A stretch of 43,623 nt of DNA, taken from positions 1 through 43,623 of the forward strand of contig CANHFG010000001.1 of assembly GCA_947459875.1 (NCBI GenBank). The letters are read 5' to 3'. Positions 1-8,475 of this stretch are shown piece after piece. Positions within the stretch are counted from its first letter, which is position 1. Each line of letters starts with the position of its first letter. Made by a program: the position numbers and the translations under genes. The DNA is from Ignavibacteria bacterium (GTDB lineage: Bacteria; Bacteroidota; Ignavibacteria; Kapaibacteriales; Kapaibacteriaceae). A model generated the notes under the pieces. That model did no database searches. It was not told the origin of the DNA and was given only the letters and a program-made list of their open reading frames with translations.

Positions 1-87
1 AGTGACAAGTGACGAGTGACAAGTGACGAGTGACAAGTGACGAGTGACAAGTGACAAGTGACGAGTGACAAGTGACGAGTGACAAGT
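1..87. repeat. Tandem array of 7-mers AGTGACA/AGTGACG
   Basis: Direct reading: agtgaca agtgacg alternating for about 12 units, no spacers. Confidence 0.95.
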
Positions 88-211
88 ACTTCTGTAATTC
101 TGTACTTCTGTAATTCGGTAATTCCGTACTTCTGTAATTCCGTACTTCCGTACTTCCGTACTTCTGTAATTCGGTAATTCCGTACTTCTGTAATTCCGTA
201 CTTCCGTACCT
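88..211. repeat. Tandem array of degenerate 8-mers (ACTTCCGT / AATTCCGT / ACTTCTGT)
   Basis: Direct reading; adjoins the 7-mer array and lies just 3' of the minus-strand ABC transporter gene. Confidence 0.95.
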
Positions 212-222
212 CCCATCACCCG

Positions 223-2058
223 TTATTCATTACTCGAGTGCAACCGCCTGTACACGCCATCGCGTGCCAGCAGCTCGGCATGCGTGCCTTCTTCGACGAT
301 ATGACCGTTGTCGAAGACCAGAATACGGTCGGCGTTGACGATCGTTGAGAGGCGGTGCGCTACGATGAGGGCCGTACGACCAACGAGGGCATCGTCGATC
401 GCCCCCTGAACCAGGCGTTCAGATTCCGTGTCGAGAGCCGATGTGGCCTCATCGAAGAGCAGGATCTGGGGCTGACGGTAGAGAGCACGGGCGATGGCGA
501 TGCGCTGGCGCTGCCCGCCAGAGATACGCACACCTCTGTCGCCGATGACGGTTTCGTACCCATTTGGAGTTTCACGAACAAACCCGTCAGCATGGGCAAT
601 GCGTGCCGCCATCTGCACGCGTTCCATATCGACCTCGTCATCGCCAAGCGCGATGTTGCGGGCGATGGTATCGTTGAAGAGGAGCGATTCCTGGGAGACA
701 ACACCAAAGAGTCGACGGTAGGCACCGAGATCAAGCGTGCGAACGTCCGTTCCGTTGATACGGATGCTACCCGAGCTCGGATCGTAGAAGCGCATGATCA
801 GGTCGAGGGCCGTCGACTTCCCGCTGCCGGACGCACCGACAAGCGCTACTTTTTCTCCCGGATGAATGGTGAACGAGACGTTGCTAAGCACCTCGCGGTC
901 GGCATACGAAAAGCTCACGTTGGACGCTTCGAGCACCGGCAGCTGGGCAGGGGGCTCGGCAGTTCCGGTCTTGATACTTGGCTTCGTGGCCAGTGCTGCA
1001 GCAACATTTGCGCCGGCGGCAATGCCTCGCTGCATGGCAGCGATCGTGTTGACGATGGCGCTGATGGGTTGCATCAGACCGAAGAGCAGGAAGAGGAACG
1101 TCATCAGGCTCGATGGGGCGATGACTCCAGCCGCCGTGTCCATGCTGCCGATGTAGAAGACTGTCACCAGGGCCATGATGCCGAAGGTATCGTTGACCAT
1201 GGGGATGAGTCCCATCACGCGTGCGTTACGCGTCGCCCTGCGCACGAAGGCAGCCGTCTGCTCGGCAAAGCGATTGGTCACAAAGCGTTCGATATTCATC
1301 CCCTTCACCACTCGGATGCCGAAGACCGTTTCCTGAAGCGTAGAGGTGTAGTCGGCCTGTGCCGCCTGCAACCTGGCTCCGTAGGAACGAAGAAGCCTGG
1401 TGGCCGTACGGATCAGGAGAAGCCCAATCATCGACACGCCAACGGAGATCACCGTGAGCTTGATGCTGATCAGACCCAGCAGTGTTAGGTAGATGATCAC
1501 CGTGGAGACCTCACGCCACATCACGGTAATGGAGTTTATGGTTGCGTGGTTGAGGATGTGAACGTCATTGGTCAGCAACGACATAATGTCGCCTGCTTTG
1601 CGCTTGGAAAAGAAGTCCAGCGATTGATCCGAGATATGATTGAAGAGTGCATCGCGCACCCGTTTCATGATCCCTTCCTCGAGGCGCGTCGAGATCACCG
1701 CGCTGACGTACTTGGTCAGCCCCCTGATGACAAACAGCCCAACGATCACCAGACTGATCGAGCGGAGGGATTCGCTCCGGTCAGCCGAGGTGATAAACCC
1801 ACCGAGCGTTTCGTTGAATACCTTCATGAACCCGGATACAGCCACAGTTCCGGTTGGCAGGGGGCTGGAGCTGGCGCCGAAGAGCGTACGGAACACCGGC
1901 TCGACCACGGCCAGAATGAGCGCATTGGCCGTCGAAAACGTCAGGTTGGCAAGCGTCGAGAATACGACGAGCCTCCATGCCGGACGCACAAAGGGCAGCA
2001 TGGTGCGGGCAAGGCGGCGTACCGTAAAGTCAGCGGCTGTGGTTGTGGGTGATGACAT
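223..2058 (-). CDS. ABC transporter, fused permease-ATPase (MsbA/lipid A exporter-like)
   Basis: N-terminal TM region, Walker [10 protein letters not shown], signature ISGGQRQRIAIARAL, Walker B ILLFDEATSALD. Confidence 0.93.
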   Translation of the reverse strand: MSSPTTTAADFTVRRLARTMLPFVRPAWRLVVFSTLANLTFSTANALILAVVEPVFRTLFGASSSPLPTGTVAVSGFMKVFNETLGGFITSADRSESLRSISLVIVGLFVIRGLTKYVSAVISTRLEEGIMKRVRDALFNHISDQSLDFFSKRKAGDIMSLLTNDVHILNHATINSITVMWREVSTVIIYLTLLGLISIKLTVISVGVSMIGLLLIRTATRLLRSYGARLQAAQADYTSTLQETVFGIRVVKGMNIERFVTNRFAEQTAAFVRRATRNARVMGLIPMVNDTFGIMALVTVFYIGSMDTAAGVIAPSSLMTFLFLLFGLMQPISAIVNTIAAMQRGIAAGANVAAALATKPSIKTGTAEPPAQLPVLEASNVSFSYADREVLSNVSFTIHPGEKVALVGASGSGKSTALDLIMRFYDPSSGSIRINGTDVRTLDLGAYRRLFGVVSQESLLFNDTIARNIALGDDEVDMERVQMAARIAHADGFVRETPNGYETVIGDRGVRISGGQRQRIAIARALYRQPQILLFDEATSALDTESERLVQGAIDDALVGRTALIVAHRLSTIVNADRILVFDNGHIVEEGTHAELLARDGVYRRLHSSNE

Positions 2059-2064
2059 TCCGGG

Positions 2065-3258
2065 TCAGCGATTAAGCGTTCGTTGGTAATCCCGAGCATA
2101 CCGGGAAATGGCCTTTGCCAGTGCCGTAGCGATGGCACTTTGCCCCTTGTTCGAGGCAAGATACTGCGCATCGCCGGTGTTTGAGAGGAAGCCTGTTTCG
2201 ACCAGGACGTTTGGCATGCTTGCACCGACGAGCACAAAAAAGCCCGCCTGGCTGACGCCACGGTCAGCCAGAGGGCAGCTGCCGGTGACCTCGCTCTGGA
2301 TCGACGAGGCAAGCGATTCGCTGAAGCGCACAAACGATCGCTGAGCCATGGTGGCAACGATGATCTGATCCTCGGTCATGGTCTGATACTGCTTCGTTGA
2401 GCTTTCGAATCGCACGGAAGCATTCTCTCTCTGCGCCACGCGTGCTGCATCGTCGTTGCGGCCCGGACGTAAGATGTATGTCTCACAGCCGTGAGCCGGA
2501 TGGGGCTTGCTGGGCATGCTATTGCAGTGAATGCTCATGAACAGTTTACCACCGGCATCGTTGGCGATCTCGGTCCGACGATACAGCTCGATGAACTCGT
2601 CGGTCTCACGCGTCATCACGACCTTGGTCATTGGTAGTTCTTTTCGCAGCGCATCGCGAAGCTTGCGAGCAATGGCCAGGGTAACGTCTTTTTCATAAGC
2701 GCCATTGACGCCTTCAGCGCCGACGTCCTTGCCGCCATGTCCGGCATCGATCACGATCACGTCAAGCGACCAGCGGCCGCCGGTAGCAACCCCGGAAGCA
2801 GGTTCCTGCATCATCAGTGCGGGTGGCGCCGTTCGACGGCGCACGCAGAGCAGGGCAAGTTCATTCGCCCCCTGACGTCGAACGATGAGCGTGTCGCGCA
2901 GGGCCGTGGCGATGCGCAGCACGGCGAACGTGCGGATCTGCTCAATGCTGCAGCGGACCTGTTCGGTGCGTGCCGATGAATCCACGACGGTCTGCGTGCA
3001 CGAGGCCGAAGGAAATCGCAGCAGCCAGCCCGAGGGGGTCTTCTCCGGACGCTGATACTGGGCAAGGGGCGAGGCAGTGCGCAGGACGATCGTGAGCGTA
3101 TCGGTGCCAATCGACGCGCGCACGGACTCGATGACCACCGTCTGAAGCAGCGGCTCGGAAGCGCGTAGCTGCGGCGCGCTATGCCCGATGAGACAGCCCA
3201 CGATGAGGGACGTCAGCGCGACACAACGAAGCACAGCATGAGAAGGGGTGGTGGCCAT
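2065..3258 (-). CDS. N-acetylmuramoyl-L-alanine amidase (Amidase_3) with N-terminal AMIN-like region
   Basis: VIVIDAGHGGKDVGAEG, SIHCNS, VLVETGFLSN motifs; signal peptide from MATTPSHAV; internal start at 3258 preferred over 3294. Confidence 0.9.
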   Translation of the reverse strand: MATTPSHAVLRCVALTSLIVGCLIGHSAPQLRASEPLLQTVVIESVRASIGTDTLTIVLRTASPLAQYQRPEKTPSGWLLRFPSASCTQTVVDSSARTEQVRCSIEQIRTFAVLRIATALRDTLIVRRQGANELALLCVRRRTAPPALMMQEPASGVATGGRWSLDVIVIDAGHGGKDVGAEGVNGAYEKDVTLAIARKLRDALRKELPMTKVVMTRETDEFIELYRRTEIANDAGGKLFMSIHCNSMPSKPHPAHGCETYILRPGRNDDAARVAQRENASVRFESSTKQYQTMTEDQIIVATMAQRSFVRFSESLASSIQSEVTGSCPLADRGVSQAGFFVLVGASMPNVLVETGFLSNTGDAQYLASNKGQSAIATALAKAISRYARDYQRTLNR

Positions 3259-3259
3259 G

Positions 3260-3281
3260 TAACTTTGCGGCTTCAAAACTA
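3260..3281. promoter_or_regulatory. Divergent promoter region with two interleaved TAnnTTTG -7 elements (+ strand TAACTTTG 3260-3267; - strand TAGTTTTG 3281-3274)
   Basis: Match to the Bacteroidetes -7 consensus TAnnTTTG on both strands between divergent starts at 3258(-) and 3294(+). Confidence 0.45.
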
Positions 3282-3293
3282 ACCAGGCAGACA

Positions 3294-4709
3294 ATGAAGC
3301 GGGACCGAATTCCTGTCGACGTAGAGATCACCATCGATGCTTTAGGCTTTGAGGGTGTGGCCGTAGGACGCATCGACGGGCATGTTCACTTTGTCAAAGG
3401 GGCTCTGCCCGGCGAGCGTGTGCGGGCTCGTATCACCGGACGTCAGAAGCGGCACATCCTTGCCGAGACCGTGGAAGTTCTCGAGCCATCGGCCCTGCGC
3501 CGCCAAGCCCCCTGTCCGCACTTCGGCGTTTGCGGTGGCTGCACCTGGCAGCATCTTGAGCATGCCGAGCAACTCCTCTGGAAGCGTCAGCACGTGGTGG
3601 ATGCCTTTGAGCGCATTGCCAAGGTCCCCGTCGGGGAGATCGCACAGACCTTAGCCTCGCCTACCGAGTACCGATATCGTAACAAAATGGAGTTTTCGTT
3701 CGGTGCCTCGCGCTGGCTCACTCGCCAGGAGATTGACAGCGGTGAGGAGTTCACGACATCGTTTGCCCTTGGACTTCACGTGCCGGGACGCTTCGACAAG
3801 GTCCGTCACATCAACTCGTGCCTGCTGCAGAGCAACGTCGGCGATGTGATCCTTCAGCACACACATTCGTGCGCCGAGCAGTTCGGCATAGCCCCATACC
3901 ATCAGCGCAATCATACTGGCTTTGCGCGCAGCCTCGTCGTGCGCACGAGCGCCAGCACTGGATCGGTGATGACCGTGCTGATAACCACAACGCCGCAGGC
4001 CGAGTTTGAGCACGACTTCATTGCCGAATGGATGTCACTGCATGCGCAGCTGCCGGCCGGTTCTTCGATGATCCACGCCATCAACGATACATGGTCTCCT
4101 GTGGCCGTCGGCACGATCACAACGGTGAATGGTCCAGGCTACCTCGAAGAGATAAGTCACGGCATCACCTATCGCATCTCGCCATTCTCGTTCTTTCAGA
4201 CCAACACCACGCATCTACCCAATCTCGTCGGCGCGGTGATGCAGGGGGCCGGCATCACCAAGGACTGCGTGGTGTGGGACCTATACTGTGGCACCGGCAC
4301 GCTCACGCTGCCGGCGGCAAAGCTTGCCAGGCAGGTTATCGGTGCTGAGCTTGCTGAAGGCTCGATCCTGGATGCCCGTGCAAACGCACAGCGCAATGGC
4401 ATAGACAATGTCGAGTTCCAGGTTGTCGATCTGCATCGTCCTGCCGCACTGGAGCTGCTGCGAACCTTCCCGAAGCCCGATGTGGTGATCGTCGATCCTC
4501 CGCGCAGCGGCATGCATGAGCAAGTGGTCAGCCACATCCTGGCTGTTGCCGCGCCCACGGTCGTGTATGTCAGCTGTAACCCCGGCACGATGGCCCGCGA
4601 CTGTGCGATTCTTTCGTCGACCTACGACGTTGCACACGTTACCCCTGTTGATATGTTCCCGCAGACCTACCATGTAGAGGCAGTGGGGGTGCTTCGAAGA
4701 CGGGGGTGA
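3294..4709 (+). CDS. rlmD: 23S rRNA (uracil-5-)-methyltransferase, RlmD/RumA family
   Basis: TRAM domain, CPHFGVCGGCTWQH Fe-S cysteines, WDLYCGTGTLTLP, DPPRSGMHEQV, YVSCNPGTMARD. Confidence 0.93.
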   Translation: MKRDRIPVDVEITIDALGFEGVAVGRIDGHVHFVKGALPGERVRARITGRQKRHILAETVEVLEPSALRRQAPCPHFGVCGGCTWQHLEHAEQLLWKRQHVVDAFERIAKVPVGEIAQTLASPTEYRYRNKMEFSFGASRWLTRQEIDSGEEFTTSFALGLHVPGRFDKVRHINSCLLQSNVGDVILQHTHSCAEQFGIAPYHQRNHTGFARSLVVRTSASTGSVMTVLITTTPQAEFEHDFIAEWMSLHAQLPAGSSMIHAINDTWSPVAVGTITTVNGPGYLEEISHGITYRISPFSFFQTNTTHLPNLVGAVMQGAGITKDCVVWDLYCGTGTLTLPAAKLARQVIGAELAEGSILDARANAQRNGIDNVEFQVVDLHRPAALELLRTFPKPDVVIVDPPRSGMHEQVVSHILAVAAPTVVYVSCNPGTMARDCAILSSTYDVAHVTPVDMFPQTYHVEAVGVLRRRG

Positions 4710-4744
4710 GGTTTGGGGTGTGAGGTGTTAGGTGTTAGGTGTTA
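4709..4744. repeat. Short 7-mer tandem repeat (gtgttag)n between convergent genes
   Basis: ggtgtgaggtgttaggtgttaggtgttac read directly. Confidence 0.75.
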
Positions 4745-7615
4745 CCGGACAATGCCGATGGGAAAGAGGCGGGAGCTGCGCGCCGTGGTGAGGCGCACGA
4801 AGTAGGCACCCTGAGCCACGTCGGGGAGTGTGATCGTGACGCTGTGATCACCACTGATGACGTCGGACTCCGTGTGAAGCACGGCGACCTGTCGGCCGGT
4901 GATGTCGATCAGATCCAGCACGACATTACTTGGAAGTGTGAGCGAGTAGACGATCTCCGCCTCGCCACTTGAGAGAAGCGGAGAACCGGCAACGTGTTTG
5001 ATGCCATCGACCAGCGGGATAGGAACGTAGGGTTGGACTTCGACACCTTGATCAGTTGCTGCGTTTCGCATGCTGGTAAGGCCCTTGAGAAGATCCGAAC
5101 GACTCATTCCCGCTGCGATGATCCACGCGATCTGCTGAGAAGATCCTGGACTCAGCGAGAAGGGGCCTGCCCCGATGACCGTCGACGCGTCGGTGGGTGT
5201 TGATGTGCGCCGCCGCAGGCCCTGCGACATCATGAACCACTTTTCGGCGCGGGTGAAGTCATCGTAAATACTCGGGCAGTCGATCGCCCCGTCATTATCC
5301 ACGGCAAAGCCGTTCAGTGGAAGGGGAGAGATCATCGTCATCGCCACTCGCGGCAGCGCGGACTCGACAACATTACGATGCATGAACGCCCCGAGCTCAC
5401 TGTCCCATGAGCAGACGTTATTCGCACCGTTCGCGCCGATGTCAAAGTCGAAGAAGTATGCCGCGTAGATGTTGTCGATGCTTCTGTCGGAGGCGTTCGT
5501 CACTGTGAGCACAACAAGGATGCTGTTCTTGAGTGAATCCTCATCGCGCGCATAGACGTTTTTCATGACCGTCAGACCCAGGCCATCTGTGCTGCGGTCG
5601 TCCGTAAAGGCAGTCGCTACGCGCGCGCCGCTAACGACGCTATCCGTGCGAAGACTTGCTGCACGAGAGCTTTTGAAGGAGTTGTCGCGCACGTTTGTTT
5701 CTTCACCGCGTGCAACATTCGGAAGAAGCGTCGGCGCTGTGCCGATCATGAGAGCCCCTTCAAAAAGCAGAGACGGCGACTCCTTGTAGCGGAAGCCCAC
5801 TCCCTGCTCGTTAGCCGAGTAGTCGTTATAGCCGATGTTGCCCGAAGAATTCACCGTTGTGGCAATGTCGTTAACACTGATCGTGGCATACGTCGGATTG
5901 GCCACGGTACTGATGACATCGCTTCCAACAACGCCACCGTCATCGAAGACACGCACGCGCAGATCGATACGCTGATTATCCGACAGCGACTGTTTGAGAC
6001 GAAACCGCAGCGGACTCGGCAACGTCAGCTCCTGCTGCGCAGCCAGCGCGCCAAAGGAGATCACCGAGTCGATCATCTCGACGCTGCTGTCGAGACTCTG
6101 CAGCACAACACGTGCGTTGGCAAGGTCACTCAGCACGTTGCGAAGCGTAATGGTAAGATCGAGTGCGTCGCCGTTGCGAAAGATGCCGTCGGCATCAACG
6201 TCCGAGATCAGATGTCGCGTTACCACGCACCAGCGTGTAGCCAGACCTGAGCAGGCACGGTAAGCGTTGATACGTCCCATGCCAAACTTGCCAACGTAGG
6301 CACTATTGAGCGTATCGATGTCCTCGCACGATGAGACCAGCGCTGCACGCACCTGCGACGGGGTATACGATGGGAAGCACTGCGTGATCATGGCAGCGAC
6401 GGCCGAAACGATCGGCGCGGCCATCGACGTGCCGTTGTACGACGCGTAGGAGTTGCCGGTAATCGTTGAGAAAATGCCGACGCCAGGAGCGCATACATCG
6501 ACCGTTGAGTGGATGTTTGAGAAGGGGGCGAGGCGGTCCGAAAGATCCGTTGCTGCAACAGAGACGGCCTCTGCATACGCAGCGGGATAAAAGGCCTGGT
6601 CCGACGCGTCATTCCCGGCAGCGCCCACAACGAGGCTCCCCAGTTTTGTGGCCGTCTGGATCACGTCGACATCGGCAAAGGTGGGCGAGCTGCTCCCGAA
6701 AGAACAGTTGATCACGTCGGCACCCATGGCTGAAGCATACAGGATGCCGTCGGCCGAGCGCGCAACGGATTCCGAGTTCGGATCGTCGCGACCCACCTTG
6801 ACGGCCATCACGCGCACCTGGCGAGCAACACCCGCCATGCCGATGGCGTTGTTGACCTGAGCTGCAACAATGCCGCCAACGTGGGTGCCGTGACTGTTTC
6901 CCGGTAGGGGGATGTTGTCCTGCATCGATCCGTTACGTCCAACAAAGTCCCATCCAAACCAGTCGTCGACAAATCCGTTGCCGTCATCATCCTTGCGGTT
7001 TGTGCGCTTATCCAGGCCGGAGTCATCAAGCCCCATTTCAGCCGAGTTTTTCCAAACGCTTCCCTGCAGATCTACATGGGCGGTATCGATGCCCGTGTCG
7101 ATGATCGCCACCAGCGCGCTTGCTGAAGGGGGAAGCAGTTCCCAGGCACGAAAAACATCGATGCGGGGAAGGTAGTACTGGCGCTGTAGCTCCGGATCAT
7201 TCGGCTGTCCCACGATCCGCTGCTCGGGCAGCACCTGGGCCTGCAGGACCAGCGAATTCTGTCGGAGCTTTGAGGCCAGGAGGGCGGCATTGCGCGGACC
7301 GTGCAGGGTGATCACGGCGTACCGCTGCAGACGCTCAATGGTCGACTCCAGACGGGTCTTTGCCGATGATGACCTTTCGATAGCCTGCTCGACGCATTGC
7401 AGCGTGGAGCTGAGAATGTAGGGGGCTGTGGTGTGCTCACCAAGCAACGACCTAAGAGCGTCAATCTGACCTGATCGGCCGCTGCGGAGCCATTCGGTGT
7501 AGGACGGAGTGTTGCCGTTAAATTCGATGACGATCGACGGCTGCTGAGAGGCAGCACGTCCGGCGCTGAGTGCCAGCAGAAGAGCAACGACCACACGCTT
7601 GACTGCGCGTCTCAT
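4742..7615 (-). CDS. Subtilisin-like S8 peptidase with T9SS type A C-terminal sorting domain
   Basis: VAIIDTGIDTAH, GNSHGTHVGGIVAA, NGTSMAAPIVSAVAAM; C-terminal VLDLIDITGRQVAVL...GAYFVRLTTARSSRLFPIGIVR; ATGA overlap with upstream gene. Confidence 0.92.
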   Translation of the reverse strand: MRRAVKRVVVALLLALSAGRAASQQPSIVIEFNGNTPSYTEWLRSGRSGQIDALRSLLGEHTTAPYILSSTLQCVEQAIERSSSAKTRLESTIERLQRYAVITLHGPRNAALLASKLRQNSLVLQAQVLPEQRIVGQPNDPELQRQYYLPRIDVFRAWELLPPSASALVAIIDTGIDTAHVDLQGSVWKNSAEMGLDDSGLDKRTNRKDDDGNGFVDDWFGWDFVGRNGSMQDNIPLPGNSHGTHVGGIVAAQVNNAIGMAGVARQVRVMAVKVGRDDPNSESVARSADGILYASAMGADVINCSFGSSSPTFADVDVIQTATKLGSLVVGAAGNDASDQAFYPAAYAEAVSVAATDLSDRLAPFSNIHSTVDVCAPGVGIFSTITGNSYASYNGTSMAAPIVSAVAAMITQCFPSYTPSQVRAALVSSCEDIDTLNSAYVGKFGMGRINAYRACSGLATRWCVVTRHLISDVDADGIFRNGDALDLTITLRNVLSDLANARVVLQSLDSSVEMIDSVISFGALAAQQELTLPSPLRFRLKQSLSDNQRIDLRVRVFDDGGVVGSDVISTVANPTYATISVNDIATTVNSSGNIGYNDYSANEQGVGFRYKESPSLLFEGALMIGTAPTLLPNVARGEETNVRDNSFKSSRAASLRTDSVVSGARVATAFTDDRSTDGLGLTVMKNVYARDEDSLKNSILVVLTVTNASDRSIDNIYAAYFFDFDIGANGANNVCSWDSELGAFMHRNVVESALPRVAMTMISPLPLNGFAVDNDGAIDCPSIYDDFTRAEKWFMMSQGLRRRTSTPTDASTVIGAGPFSLSPGSSQQIAWIIAAGMSRSDLLKGLTSMRNAATDQGVEVQPYVPIPLVDGIKHVAGSPLLSSGEAEIVYSLTLPSNVVLDLIDITGRQVAVLHTESDVISGDHSVTITLPDVAQGAYFVRLTTARSSRLFPIGIVR

Positions 7616-8373
7616 CGGGCATTCCACGTGATGCGTTTGCGCATGATGCGCTCGCGGCCCAGACGCACTTCGGCTATGTACTCACCCGTCGAAACCGGCT
7701 TGCCGTCCTGTGCCTTGCCGTTCCAGGTGATCGTGTACGTTCCCGGTTCCTGTTTGCCAGTAAAGAGTGTAGCCACGATCATGGCCTGCGTCGAATAGAT
7801 CACGATCTCCACGTCCAGATAATCGTCAACCACATAACGGATCACCGGGCTGACGTCTTCTCCAATGCCGAACACCTTGGCGATGTCCGAGAAGTTCACC
7901 TGCAGGTTGCCGGTACCCATCGGTCTGAGCAGCACACCTGGTACGTACATCGCATTGGCGATCGTCAACTGGTACTGCGTTACTTCCTGATCGCGCGGCT
8001 TGAAGATCGACGCTGGAATGTCCATCGTTGCGTCGATCTGATCCCAGATCGTGCGTCGGGCATTGGCACGGGACATCGCCAGGAGCATCGCCGAAGTTTC
8101 CCTTGCGGCCATTGCGAAACGTGCCGGAGCCGTGATCTGCAGTTCCATAGCCTGACGGTAGAGACTATCCTGCTCGCGTGAGGAGGGGGCTTGCGCCTGA
8201 CCCGGAACACCCGGACGCGTAGCCTGCGACGTGTCCGATGTCATGAACTCCGCCGGCGAAAGCGGGCGCGGCTGCTGCAGCACCGACGTGGGTTGCTGAC
8301 CGCGCAGCATCAGCGTCGTGCCGAGCATGGTCAGAACAATGCAGAACAGTACCGATGTGTTTCTCAGGATCAT
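7612..8373 (-). CDS. Secreted protein with FlgD-like Ig domain
   Basis: Signal peptide; C-terminal GTYTITWNGKAQDGKPVSTGEYIAEVRLG is typical of FlgD Ig-like repeats. Confidence 0.65.
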   Translation of the reverse strand: MILRNTSVLFCIVLTMLGTTLMLRGQQPTSVLQQPRPLSPAEFMTSDTSQATRPGVPGQAQAPSSREQDSLYRQAMELQITAPARFAMAARETSAMLLAMSRANARRTIWDQIDATMDIPASIFKPRDQEVTQYQLTIANAMYVPGVLLRPMGTGNLQVNFSDIAKVFGIGEDVSPVIRYVVDDYLDVEIVIYSTQAMIVATLFTGKQEPGTYTITWNGKAQDGKPVSTGEYIAEVRLGRERIMRKRITWNAR

Positions 8374-8410
8374 GAGGCAGGCAAATTACCACATAGCAGT
8401 GCGGAGAAAA

Positions 8411-8446
8411 GAAAACGCCGAAACCTCGTGAGAGATTCCGGCGTGT
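8411..8446 (-). terminator. Putative intrinsic terminator of the S1-domain gene
   Basis: Minus strand acgccgg...ccggcgt-like stem followed by tttTCttttc. Confidence 0.55.
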
Positions 8447-8475
8447 GATCGTCGAATGCTTGTTGTAGGGATGAC

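Noticed and set aside
1-211. CRISPR-like array
   Set aside because: Units are contiguous 7- and 8-mers without spacers; no cas genes nearby.
355-1488. 377-aa + strand ORF
   Set aside because: Antisense to the ABC transporter; composition typical of a shadow ORF.
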